A DNA stretch of 64,000 nucleotides from Nissolia schottii (taxonomy: Eukaryota > Streptophyta > Magnoliopsida > Fabales > Fabaceae), in the NCBI GenBank assembly GCA_003254905.1, contig QANU01093679.1:1672818-1736817 (forward strand). Direction: 5' to 3'. Positions 44,218 through 57,500 of this stretch are shown one piece after another. The notes beneath the pieces were generated by a model. That model saw only the letters and a program-made list of their open reading frames with translations. It was not told the origin of the DNA and did not search any database. The translations under genes were made by a program, and so were the position numbers. Numbering within the stretch: position 1 is the first letter of the stretch; each line of letters opens with the position of its first letter.

Positions 44218-47200
44218 TTATTTGACATTCATTGCTGCAGCCATACTCCTCAGCTTCTTCGAAATCTCTGAAAAGGATGGCCTTTCTGCAGGATCAGAAG
44301 CCCAACAAATTTCCATAAGAGACTTCCACTCAGGATCGCACCATGTAGGGGTTTGAGGACGCAAAGTGTTGTTCACAATTCCTCCTGCAAAACAAAAAGA
44401 TATTAGTGAGAATTTGAAATTAGTGACTAAAATTGCATAAATGGTACCAGAACTTCAAGTTATAAAATGTAGCTGGCCCTCTTTTCAAAGATGAATATAA
44501 ATTGTCCAATCTCCGATTCTACATCTCAACAAGGCCTTTATCCTCTCATCTGGCAAGCTCTAATGACAAATATGAACAAGATAACACTACGTGAAAGACA
44601 GGCCAGCTAATCCTATGATACCAAAGTCCCCTCATCTGCAATATGTAACAGATGCAAGACACGGCATGGAGAAATGTGATCTTCCAATCTCACATCTTAC
44701 TCACTTGGATACATGTAGGACAATTGATATCACAAGATTTTTCCAGCAGCATCTAGGATTGGATGCTTAGGAATGGCAAGGTAGACAAATACATGAGATA
44801 AGTGAATGATAAAATCAATATACAGACACCAAAGTCAAATCAGATAAATTCCTAAAAGAGGTTAAGGAAGAGGAGGAGGAGAACAAAATCGACTAGTTAA
44901 GAATTAACAGAGACTGCCAGAAACAAAAATACAACAACATATCTCTCACTAGAGTACACTGGAACCAAGATTCACTCTTTACTACAATTGACGAATTCCT
45001 ACCAGGTATATATGTATATAAAGATCAAATTTAAAAGTAGTCATTGGGTGACCAACTGAACAAAATATAACAGAAGACAGAATCAATACTCTCCCAATCA
45101 CATCTTTAACAAGAATATCGACTGTTAGAATCAATTCGCAACCTAAAATGAAGAGCAAATTATATAGCAAAACAAATTGCTCTATGCATTTTGTTTCTTA
45201 TGGTTCTCACCTATTATTGAAGCGCAATGCATACCCGCATAGGGTTCATTTCCCGTGAGTAACTCCCACATGACTATCCCGAATGAATAAACATCAATCT
45301 ACATCAAAAGCAACCAAAGTCACAAGGAAACATCATTAGAGAAGACAAAAGGGATATTAGCAATGTAGAATCAAGCAGATATGCCAAGAATACCTTCTCT
45401 GTCACCATATTGCTTTTCCCACTAAGAAGTTCAGGTGCCATCCATGGCAAAGTTCCCCGTACACCTCCTGATACCAGAGTGTGCTGTTTAACCTTTGATA
45501 AACCCAAATCACCAATCTGAAAAGTTACAGAAACATTGTTTCAAACCCTGCTAGAGAGGTTGCTTATTAAAATATATTTGAACAGAATAAGAAGGCAATG
45601 ATTAAGCATCTCAACATGAAGTTTCTAAAATTTGCGATGCCAGAACATTTGATCCTAATTCTGATGGGTACCTTGCAGACAGGGCGTTGTGGATCTCTCA
45701 TATTGACCAATAGGTTCTCACATTTCAAATCAAAATGGACAATGTTCTTTCCGTGCAAGTACTCCATCCCAAATGCAGCATCCATAGCTATAATGAGCCT
45801 CTTCCGACGATCTATCGTTCTGTTAATTGCTCAGAATAAAAAGCAGAAGTCTATGAGAACTTTCAGATGGACAGTGGGAGACATTCCAGTGCTTGGTAAC
45901 CTTTTAAAACCTGATGAAATATATACTCAACTCAATGTATGCATCAAATTACCTATCTTTCTTATGCAAGAATTGTTTCAAAGATCCATTAACCATGAAC
46001 TCTGTCACAGTTGCTAAAGAACCATCAGGGCCATCTCGAACAATGCCATAGAAGGAGACAACATTTGGATGGTGCAATGAACTCAACATCAATGCCTCTT
46101 TCCAGAAATCTGCAATCTGGGACAACCACCAAAATAAAATCACTATATATATAGCTGGGGCTCTAGTAATTATTTTCATATATACAAAACTACTTGTTTG
46201 AATTTATAATTGCTCCACTGTTCCTCTTCTCTGACCAGGCTATCAAATGAACCACTGTCTCAGCCTGAGCTTAAGGGCCATCATTTCAGCTTTATGATCA
46301 GCTCATAAAAAAATATAACTTAAATATTTTTCATGTCAGTGAAGTTTTTGAACACGACATTCATGACACACAAAAAAGGTGATAACAAACATTTTATTCC
46401 ACAAGTTTGAATCAATAGTTACTCAAAAGAAAGGAAAAACACTGCAGATACGAATATTACCAGTCTAGCTCTTTCCGATGGTCTTCCAGCAAAACAACTG
46501 GCTTTTATTCTCTTAATGGCAACATCAGAACCTTTCCATTTCCCATGATAAACAGCCCCATAAGTTCCAGAACCCAGTTCACGGATCTCTTCCAAATCAT
46601 CATTTCTAATTGTCTGAAAAATTATCAGCATACCATCAAACCCAAGCCAAAAGGGAAAAGTAAAGCCATAAAAGACCTTAAAAAAAACCAGGATAAGAAC
46701 CAAATGGATTTGAGTAAGTTGACATGAAAACCTGCAGTCCCCTAGCAATTGCTTCTGCCTCAGCCTTTGTGGGCTCAATTTTAGAAGTATCTACGTGGTC
46801 CATGTCAGAGTCCAATTCTAAATCACCATGAGCATTCTACAAGACAAATAAATAAATACATACTATAAGGCTGTACCAAAAGAAAGTACAGTACGCCACA
46901 ACATAACCTCAAGCACAACCACACCCTTCTCTCGATAGAAGAAAATAAATTCACTTTGAAGGAGAAATCAAAATCACTTCATTCTCACCACTGGTTCTAC
47001 TTCATTTGCTGTTTCTTCTTTGGTAGTTGAATTCTGTATCTGAGAATTGGCATGCTCAAGATCTGTAGCTTTCACCTCCTCAGCAACTTCTAATGCAGCC
47101 TTTTTTACAGAAGCAATCAACTCAGGCAAGAAGCTGAACTGATCAACCACATGCTTAGAATCTTCTGGAGCAGAAGGGTCCTTATCAGCCAGTTTCTCAA

Positions 47201-49370
47201 CATTTCCATGCTCTGCTGCAGGTGTTGAGTTTGAATTATTAGACTCAACAGGAGTAGCAGCTTCACATGCATTCTCTGAAGTTTTCTTTCGCTCTGTGAA
47301 GGATACACTTTGCATCTGTGCAGTAGAGTTCTCAACCTTGTCCACAGTTTTTTCCTCTTTTCCTTCTCCATGCGAACTTCGAGATAGCAAACTCATTGCT
47401 TCAGTCATATGAGTATCACTTCTTAAAACCTCTTGGTTCCAAACCATATTAAGAGATGATTTTAGCACCTGCATGGGTTCCAAGCAGGTACCAGGATTTA
47501 TGTCATGTGAGGGATGAATGACATCTACCGTAATTGGATGTTGATTTTCCTGACCAAGGGCCTTTGGATTCAGTTTAAGAGCATGTGCATAAGGATGTTC
47601 TAGGATGTCTGACCCATCATGACCTGACAATTTCTGTGAGGAATCAACCCAAGCATTTTGACTGTCAGGTCCAATGAAATATCCTGGATTGCCCTCTCCC
47701 CTGATTAATCCAGCATTTATCATACCATTCACCTGCTGAGGTGGAGTAGTTGCCTCGTAAGATGGTCCAATTTGAACTGGAGCTGGGGCATGTCTCCAGA
47801 AAGCATGTCCGGGTGTATGTCCACGAGCCGCAGCATAATGACTATCTACTCCATAAGGAGAAGGCGGATTTCCATACCGCATACTGCGCTCTTCCAGAGA
47901 CGGAATTTTTAGATGTGGTATAGCAGCCACAGTTTGGTCAGGAAACAATTCAACCGCCAATTCAGGTCCAGTCCGTTGTTGACTATAATTGGAAGACAAA
48001 GCATGTCCATCATTCACACTACCATGCCCAATGGTGAAACTTACAACAGGAACATCACCGCCATAATGATCATTCCCTCTTCCAGATCCAGAGACATTTC
48101 CTCTAGATTCCTCGTTGGCAGAAATGGCAGGATGAAGCTTTGCATCCGCATTCACCGCAAATGTATCTCTGTGTGAAGGGCACTCTGTAGATGGACTAGC
48201 AACCGGTGGAAGTCCATTACTAATATTAGGATGCTCCAGTTGTGGTTGACATCTATGAAAACTGATACAGCAGTGCTCACATACACTGTTCCCATCAAGA
48301 ACATGGGCCCCATGAAGAGTGTTGCCTGGAAAACCTGACTTCTCACCATGAGCTGCTGCAGTTGGCACCCACACCACATTTTCAGAATATTGCTGTTGGT
48401 TATCATAAACAGGATGATGATTCACATGAAGCCGAGCATACTCTTCTGACGCTCTATCAATGCACTTATCCGGTATGTCAGGAAATGGCAAACGGTACCT
48501 TGTACCAGAAGGAGAAGATGGATATTCCACCAACGATCTCGAGTCATGGTGACCGTGACGCCTAGGAGAGTAATAGGCAGGATTCCATGGAGCATCCATT
48601 TCATTATACCTCTGACCCATAGACTGCTGCTGCTGCTGCTGCATCGCGAGATGATGCAAATTAATCTGTGACATAGATAGTTCCCCACTCCTCTGGCTAT
48701 GAAGCCCACTCTCCACAGCGATTGGACTAAAGAACTGATCAGCGACATGGATATCCTCAACAGGGTTAACCATAGGATACTCTGATTGTTGCAACTTCCT
48801 AAAATCAGACACATCGTTTAAACTATTCAATGCATCGACATACCGCCTCTCGGTGTCATCCCCATCAATGAAGTGCGAGGAACCATCCTGCTCGAACTGT
48901 GAAAACAAGAAAATCCTGAGCCTAGTGAATCCATCCCCTGAACCCAATTTGTCATACTCCTCCATCATGTTGACTACATCATCGTCGTTCACAACTGAGA
49001 CAAGGGCATCGAGATCCTCATCAGGCTGCTGGTACTTCAACACAGTGGCGCCATCATAGAGCTCCCTCATTTTCCCCATCAACTCCTCATAGCTAATATC
49101 CCTTGGAACACTCACAATACGTGTCTCTCCACCAACATAACGCAACTTCCCATCTTGTGGGCGGGGCATTATGCTCCCCAGGAAGCTGCACAAGAACTTC
49201 ACGCGCCGGCCATCATCATTGGAACCGAGCGCTGAACCAGTAGCCGGCGATCGAACCGCGGTGGGGCTATCCATGAAATAGTGTTGTTGTTGCTGCTGCG
49301 GCTGCCTACGATCGATTAGATTCTCAGACTCGCTCAAGCATTGAAACCCTTTATTACACATGAGAACCAC
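44218..49370 (-). CDS. PB1-domain Raf-like MAPKKK-type protein kinase, 8 coding exons, 1109 aa
   Basis: Raf-like Ser/Thr kinase with an N-terminal PB1 domain (B-group Raf kinases of plants). Exons: 49370-46989, 46836-46732, 46613-46461, 46116-45953, 45819-45672, 45516-45394, 45298-45211, 44384-44218; total 3330 nt, 1109 aa. The PB1 domain spans about 55-155 ([20 protein letters not shown] to RLRIFLF) and mediates dimer or partner binding. A long disordered middle with Gln runs follows. The kinase domain occupies about 833-1105: [20 protein letters not shown] with Lys863 in [16 protein letters not shown] at 963-972 (Phe replaces Arg of HRD) and GDLGLS at 986-991 (DLG for DFG), both usual in this group. 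The end is MAAAMNVK. The start at 49370 is the first Met of the frame; Met4 is equally possible. A reading-frame stop at 46974 lies in intron 1 and is removed by the GTGAGA donor. Confidence 0.95.
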
Positions 49371-50789
49371 TCAAAAGTCACATCATAGAACTCAACCCCC
49401 CTCCAAGTGTCACAATCTCTAACAGGAACGACAAAGTTCAGAAGAGTTTTTACGATTCTGAATGGCGTTTAAGGTTAGAAAAAGACATCACATTTACCGG
49501 GGAGAATAACCTCAAGTCTAAAAAAGAAGGTGAAATTTATAATAAACAAAACAAAAAGGTAATTTGTTTTAACGAAAAGGAGGAGGTGGAATAATAAAGG
49601 TAAGCCCCGCGTGCAGATCCAAATTTATGGGGGGGTAAGCGTTAGAGATACCTGAGATGGCGAATTGGAGGGTACCCCAGATATCAAAATACGAAATTTC
49701 GGAGTGGGAACGGACCCAATGGGATGATTTTGATTGGGATTTCAGTATAAGCAGTTTTGTTTGGCTCTGCGCTCTCTCTCACTATTGCTTGTGGCTTTGT
49801 ATTGTATATTATTGGGATATTGGGATTGAGGGAGTGGCTCTGCGAGCTGAGGAAAAGAGGGCGATGAAAGAGAGAGTTAGAGATTGTAGAATTGGAAAGG
49901 GAGAATAGGAAGATGATGATGATGGCGGTGATGGTGATGGTGGAGAAGGAGCGCCATCGGCAAAGAGCCCCAAGAGGGAGGGGAGGAAGTGGGGAAGGCA
50001 AGAGTGGTTTGTAGGGATGTTCAAAGATGCGATGGCTGGTTGCCAAGTAGGGTAACACGTGGCACTCTCTCGTAACGGTATTCCCTTCGCATATTATTTA
50101 TCTCTCTAGGCATATGCCCTTTCCTCAGTCGCATTGCACCCCTTCACTCTTTTTTCTCCTCTATTTTCTGTTTCATCAATTTTTCTTCCCGCACACTAAA
50201 TTCCGTGCAAGTTTGTTATGTTCGGAATCATCCGTGTATTGATTAGGTTCTCCTTTTAATTAATGCATTCAGGAGTTAACTTGTTTGTATTTACTCTTTC
50301 AATCAACATTAACTGTTTTCTTGCTTGAAATATTACTCCCTCCCTTCTATTTCTATTTTAATTGTGAGTTTAGTCTATTTTCAATTTCTTTTTTGTAAAA
50401 GCAAAGTAAATTACTCACATTGCATAATTAATGTTTTTTAAAGAAAAACAAATTCTTAAACTTTAATTAATCAAAAGTTGTTCTTCATTACACTAATTTA
50501 TGAGGTATTTATAATCTCTTACATTATATTTAAATTTAAATTAAAGATAAAACAAAAGATAAACTTAATTTTAAAGACAAGTCTCATAACAATAGACTTA
50601 AGATTGGATTAATAAAATAAAATAATTTAAATATTCTAAATACTTAAAATAAGATAATGACCCAACATGACCCCGAACAAGATAATATTAATTCGTAACA
50701 TGTTAAAATTTTCATCTTGTCCTCTAGTGGTGTGTAATGTCCAATTTATTTATTATTTTTTTGTCATTTTCACCTCTCAAGATAAAATT
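49371..50789. other. Raf-like kinase 5' region and spacer
   Basis: This must contain the 5' UTR and promoter of the minus-strand kinase. The pyrimidine-rich, GC-richer tract around 49650-50060 (minus strand) fits a leader, possibly with a 5' UTR intron. The remainder to 50789 is AT-rich spacer. No separate gene recognised. Confidence 0.45.
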
Positions 50790-53364
50790 TATTTGTCATG
50801 TTTATAATTGTACCCCTACTTTATTAATCTTAAAAATAATAATTTTTAACACTATTTCTATCTCTTTGTTGTAAAACACTTTAACCAAACTAAATAAAAA
50901 TACTTTAATAAACTTACCTTTTTTATTCAACGCAAAAGGAATAGAAAAGCTACAACCTCTCATGGAGAACCACACATAGTCGTTCGTAAGAAGGGGATGA
51001 AGCCCAACACGTGACTCATCCAAAACAACTAAATATTCATGACCCAAAGCACCTTTTTTGGCTAAAAAATCAACAGATACATTAGCTTTGTGAAGAGTAT
51101 GACTCAAAGAGACCTCCTAATCCTTAGCAAGTCACTCCTTAATCTCATCAATAATAATATGAAAATTATGAAAACTCACCAAATCATCATTACAATTCGT
51201 AACTAGGCAAATAACTTCCTTCAAATTGGTCATACTAAAGACGACAGATACCACGATGCCAAGAAATTCAAATGCAATTTAATAAGGATAGAAGCTCAAC
51301 CACCAAATTTCTAACACTCCCAAAATGGCCATAAAAACCCATGACCCATCTACCATTCCAATCATGAAGCAAGTCACTGAATCCTGCCAAGTCAGGATTA
51401 CCATAAGAACTACCATCAACATTCAACTTGTAGACGAAAGAAGGAGGTCATCACCACTTAACAACATGTGAAGGAGGGGGATTCGGCAAGTCCTCATGAT
51501 CCAACACCTACAAATCACCGAGAATTTGGTTCTGAATATGAAAAACAGACCAGCAATCATTATTCAACACAGCATTACGAGCATGCCAAAGCCACCATAA
51601 AATGCAATAAGATGGCAAGGAAGAAGATTGGGTCATCAAGTCTGTAACCCATGACACATGATCGATAATATGGAAGACAGTATCATGGACGTGAAACTAT
51701 CCCAAACAGCCTTGGAGAAGGGACAACCACAGAGACAGTGAATTATAGTTTCCTTTTCATAGCCATATCAACTACAAACCGCTGATGTAGTCAAGTGGTG
51801 ACGGTAGTGAACTGAGTTCCTCGACAACAAGGAGTGGCACAACAACCACAAAAATTGTTGACTCTTTACAGTAACCTTGAGTTTCCATAACCATGACCAA
51901 GTCATAGGAATAGCAGAAGTAGAAGACTAAGAGTGTTATTGACGACAAAGCCACCAATAAGCTGCGAATACAAAATAGTTATCACAGGAATTACCTTGCC
52001 AAATAACACAATCTTGAGAATTGTGATGAAGCCAGGTATGTTCCAAAAGAATGCCATGTCGAACATCATCTGTGAAAGGAGTAGAAAGGCGAGTGAGATC
52101 TCAAACACCATTTTGCCAAACGTCTTTAACAGTGAGATTAGAGTCTGAAATGTACACATAGGGAGCAAGATCATACAATCTCTTAGCGGAGTATCAATGG
52201 AAAAATTAGAAAGATTGATCTCCATTACGAAGGCGTAACCGAAACCCAACAGAGAGAATAGTAGGATCCTTGTTGATAGATTTCCACATCGTAGAAGAAT
52301 TCACGCCACCACCATCAAAGGGCCAACACCCTCACAGTGGTAAATCTCCCTCATAAGAGAAGGCCAACTTTTAGAATTAGAATGCATGAAATCCCACACA
52401 AGTTTCCTAAGCATAGCAATATTAGCGTCCCTCACCATTCAAATGCCCAAATCACCATCATTACGATGAGCACAAACCTTCTCCCAGCTAACAAGGTTCA
52501 AACCTCGTTGATTACCATTCCTCCCCCAAATAAAATTTCTCACAAAAAGATCAATCTTATCTCAAATGCCTTGGGGAATCCAAGCTGCAGACATGGAATA
52601 AATCGGAATGGAGGTAAGAACTATTTTAGCCAAAGTAACCCGGCCAGCTTTATTTTGAAGACTCATTTTCCAACCACTGAGCTTGTTCCAGATTTTATCA
52701 ATTAAATGCTCAAAATCCGCATTTTTAACACGTCCATGAACCAAATTAAAGCCTAAATACTTACCAAGGTTGTTAGAGAGTGAAAAACCAGAAATCATAG
52801 CAAGTTTATCCCACTTGGCACGAGGGACAACCGAGGATGCAATGGCTTTCGATTTGGGTGCACTGGCATTAAGTCCCAAAACCAGAGCAAAAGAGCGTAA
52901 AACACCATAACCACACACATATGTTTTGTCAAAGCCTTTGAGAAAAAGAGAATGTCATAGGCAAAAATTAAATGAGAAATTCTAATACCACCACAAGTCA
53001 GATGAATAGGATGCCAAACTCCATCTCCCACCTTGTCAAGAATTAGATGAGAAAGCTTCTCCATACAAGGGACAAAGAGGTAAGGAGACAACAAATAATC
53101 TTGGTGAAGACCCCGGTTAGGTTGAAAAACCTCATAGCGAGAACCATTCCATAGCAGAGATAAAGAATGGGAGGAAACACAAAACATAATGAGTTGGACC
53201 AACTGCTCGGGAAAACCAAATTCAAGCAAGGTATTCTCAAGGAAACTTCATGTCATGTTGTCATATGCATTATGGAGATCAATTTTGAGAACCATATTGC
53301 CTTTCTTCTTCTTCGAATAGCTCATAAAGTGCAAAATCTCCTAGACAATCACAACATGATCCTG
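50790..53364 (-). mobile_element. Decayed 5'-truncated LINE (non-LTR retrotransposon)
   Basis: Read on the minus strand, the order is that of plant L1-type LINEs. First comes a partial reverse transcriptase (about 53360-52560), with NMVLKIDLHNAYDNMT, then GLHQDYLLSPYLFVPCMEKL and ISHLIFAYDILFFSKA, then LGKYLGFNLVHGRV and AGRVTLAKIVLTSIPIYSMS. A zinc-binding RT-associated region follows (about 52350-51880). An RNase H-like end comes last (HKANVSVDFLAKKGALGHEY near 51090). Stops and frameshifts occur throughout, and the catalytic FADD is FAYD. The 5' part including the endonuclease is missing; the truncation sits exactly at a minisatellite. The element cannot encode active protein. Confidence 0.88.
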
Positions 53365-53730
53365 AACACTCTAACACAAAGAAATTAACACTGTAATATA
53401 GAAAAACCAACACGCTAACATAGTGAAACCAACATTGTAACATAGACAACCAACCCAACACTCTAGCACAGATAAACCAACACTGTAACACAGACAAATC
53501 AACACGCTAACATAGAGAAACCAACACCGTAACACAGAGAAACCAACCATGTAACACAGACAAACCAACACGCTAAAACAAAGAAACTAACATTATATCA
53601 CATACAAACCAACACACAAAATCAGAGAAACACAAAAACCAACATCTTATCACAGACAAACCAACATACAGAGAAATAGAGAAACCAACATCCTATCACA
53701 AACAAACTAACATACAAAATCAGAGAAAAG
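53365..53730. repeat. 22-bp minisatellite, about 15 units
   Basis: Tandem units of about 22 bp of the form AACACTGTAACACAGACAAACC with alternating variants (CTGTAACACAGACAAA and CGCTAACATAGAGAAA), giving a partial 44-bp higher-order pattern. Units degrade to the right. It abuts the 5' truncation of the LINE. Confidence 0.88.
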
Positions 53731-54589
53731 AAGAAGAAGACATATTTATCTCTACATGTGATGGATGAGTTGACAACAACGAAGAAACAAAAACTAAGAA
53801 CGAGTCACTGTGTAGGAGCTAATGTTCATGGTGGGAAGCTTGCAGTGAGAGAAAGATAGTTGATAGATGAGAAGGAAGGAGAAGAAGAAGGTCTCTTTGT
53901 GAGTGAGAGAAAAAGAAAGTGTAAGATTGAGGGAGTGAGAGCGTGAAAGAAGAGAAAGAGAACATGGAGAAAAAATAATTTTTTAATAATAAAATTTTAT
54001 TTTTAGTGTGTTGTATATTTTTGTTGTTTGTTTTGGTTGTTCAAGTAGTATTTCTCTGTATTAAATAAATATGCCTTCGGACAAGTTGAGATCTTAGTAA
54101 ATCATAAAGGACAATACTTAGAACAAAAATGTTGTCAAAAAGGCTATATTATCGTACATGATCCTGTCGGCTGCCTACTCGCTTTGAGCACAGGTAAATA
54201 ATAAGATGTAGTTAGCCTTTACATAAACTTCTTTAATATGTACCCACAAAAATAAGGTGAAAAAAGAAAAATACTTCTTTCAGAATTTTCACCTCAGCTT
54301 TGGCTATTGTTTTTCCGTATTATACTATTATATATTTGGGATTTAAATTCTCTAAAATGAAAAACTCACTTTAGAGAATAAAGTGAAACTTTTCACCTTT
54401 TGATTAATTAAGTGTGTTCACTTTAAATGATCCTTGTACATTTACCATGTCTAACCAACCACCAAAAAACTTAACCTTGAAAGAAGGCTCATATTCATCA
54501 ACCTAGTAACATAGAGGACAATAATTTCTTTCACTAGGACAACAGATTGATCTAGCCAAGGCAGTTTTGAGTTCAAGCAGTCTGCAAAG
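53731..54589. other. Spacer downstream of the FGGY kinase gene
   Basis: Purine-rich, then AT-rich sequence. The part next to 54590 should be the 3' UTR of the minus-strand FGGY gene. No gene is seen. Confidence 0.45.
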
Positions 54590-57500
54590 CTATGCCAAGG
54601 CTTGAGCCATGATGGAACGATTAGAGAGCTGCTGTTCATAAAGGCTGCGGAAGATCTTATATTTGGCATCATGGTACTTTTTAACCTTTGGATCATTAGA
54701 TGGATGAATGACCTGCCAAAATCCAAGCACTTTATTAGCCAACCAAGAAAAAATAGGAGCAGCAGAACTTTGTTTCATTAGATGAAACAACAAAAACTCC
54801 TGGCATTATGGATGTGCTTACAAAGAATGCAAAATTGGCTTTACAAGTAGAGTCTGTAACAAATTATTATTTCTTGGTTTTCTTTTTTTACCAGGGACAC
54901 GGAAATATATTCTAAATTTGAACTGATATTAAGCTAACTTGACCATACATTTCAGTTCCTAACACTCCGAACTTTAGTATCAGTACACTGCAAATGTTAA
55001 TGATACAGCATTAAGATCTACTTGAAAAGTATCATCTATACATGCAATTTTATATGAAATTGGCCTTAATTTTTAAACTGAAATAAAAACTACTTGGGCT
55101 TTCTCTTTAAATGTTTCAAGATATAAAGAAATGTATTCCCACCTGACCCGCAGCATTCAGGGCTTTCATGGCCTCACTAAGGTTATGATATTTCCTTGTA
55201 GCAACAGCGCCCAGAATAGCAGCGCCCAAGAGCACAGATTCACTTTCCCTTGGAAGAATTATAGGGCAACCTGGGAAAAGTATAACCATGATTCGTTATT
55301 TTTAATTAAAAAAAATTAAATATAAAATAATGCGTCAGTGACCCTATGTCATTTCTTATCATTAGAGTGCACAGGAATTGCAGTCATTTTTTTATTAATG
55401 ATTTAGAGACATAAAATAAGAGTCCAGATCATGGAACAATTTCAACTTAACTTTAGCAGGGGTCCATAAATCCCAACTCCCTTTACTTATGCTAATGAAA
55501 AAAATTTGAGATACTAGCAGGGGTGTTAAAATTTCAAATTAAAGAGGATAAAGTATAGACCAACCAAAGTTCAGTTTGGTTTGACATTGTTTTGTCAAAT
55601 AAAATAGTGTTTGCTTTGGTCTATGCATTGAGCGGTTAGACCAAAGCATACACTGCACTCATGTAAAAACATAAGGTACAAACATTTTACATTTTATAAG
55701 ACATAAGATTGAAGTTGTTGACTCATTATCTTGTATTTCCACAATAGGATTATTGCACTTTTTTGCTTCACACTCCACACAGAATATGTAACACAAAGGT
55801 ATTAGTATCTATGAGTGCATGCATATATGCTCCCCCAGCCCCCTCCTCCTTAACACATACCAATAATATCAGCATGTTCTTGCATGAAGATAGGGTTCTT
55901 TGACAGGCCACCACATGCAAGTAGAGTGTTAATCTGCAAGCAAAGACAAAACAATCATGATAATTGATGATAAAAGCCATCAACTCTGCATCAACAACAA
56001 AGAGTAATTGACTTGGCAACATAACAGGGTTACACAACAATATAAAAATAATTTTCACTACTTCTGAGGATACACTACCATAATGACATATATAAAATTG
56101 AGCACTATAGATTAACCTCATTGCCTCCACTATAATTTGAATGATATCCTATAGATATTGTTCTGCTGAGGATTTCCCTATCCCTCTACAGAATAGGTTT
56201 TCAGAGTGCAAGTTACAGGATCAATTCTTAGGCCCCCTACTTAACAGCCTAAGAATTTCAATCACTTAGTTCTTTGAAACTAGTATAGTGACCGTTGAGC
56301 TCCCTCAGATAGAATTTATATGTACACTTCTCAGGGTTAATGGAATCAGTGCACAGCATACTTTAGGCAATGCATGGTTTGGTCCAATGTTATCGGTTCA
56401 AGCATGGTAAATTCCTTTACCGAGTCCTACAATAAAGCCAAAAAAACCAACTGGCAAAGACAAAGTCAAAAAACCCAACTGCATCCATACTATGCCAATT
56501 ATGGAGCGAATGTGTCAGGTAGGAGTGCAACCAATAAACACATATTGACAGTGTTCAAGATCTATCCTGAGCTCATGAAGTTAAAAGTACACAAAAGAGC
56601 ACAGTTGTAGTCATAATATATTGTCATTTATTGCTGGTTAAACTTCATTCGTTTTTTTTTTTTCCTGTGGCTTTAACAACATCCTCATCAAAAGAATGAG
56701 GGATGCTAGGAACACAATGGCTTCATAAGCAAGGTGTGTCTAGATTGATGTGAGTGTATAACATGGAATGGATGTTTAAAACTGTTACATACCGCCACCC
56801 AGACCCAGCTGTTACAACCGAATTAGCTACCAAAAAGGGGAAGGAAATAATTCCTTTTTCCCATCATTATTCTAGAAGAAGGAAGAGCAGATTAGGGAGA
56901 AATTAAATCTGATTTGTTAGACAAATCAAGAAAGAATAAATTAGTTGAGAGTAAATAGGAAGGGAGGATTTGTAGGAGAGAATAATGCCTAGTCCCTCGA
57001 TTCTCTCACATAGGATATTATAAGTAAGACCTCTGGGGAAAGGGAGATTCATTCAGGACTTGGATGGACTAGGAGGACCAAGGGATCCTTTATTTCCCAG
57101 AATTATTTCTGTTTTTACATTTATTTTTTTCCCAGCCTTTTGGCCATTCTGTTTTCAGTTCTGAACAGAAATTCCCCATTGGAATTTCTGCAGTATCAAT
57201 AAAATATCAGAGCATTTCAGCAAGCAATTTCCTATTGATACCAGTTCTTACAAAAACTAATCAACCTAAAGAACTTGTAATAACCTTAAATATGTGTCAT
57301 AGCACTGTGCATCCTTACTTTGTGACCATGGGCATTGCAATGCTCTACAATGTGACGTGTGCCATATGCAATGCCCTGCACAGTTGCCAGGTATAGAAGA
57401 GCCAACTCTTTCTCACTTGTGCCAAGTTTCAAACCATGGATAACTCCTTTTGCTTTTGGGTCTGCAATAGGAGACCTACACCATCATATGTAGCTATTAT

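Noticed and set aside
46974-46988. Stop codon ending the large PB1 exon frame, suggesting a kinase-less protein
   Set aside because: A good GTGAGA donor lies just before it and restores the conserved phase-0 join to NAHGD and the kinase domain. A truncated isoform by intron retention remains possible but is unsupported.
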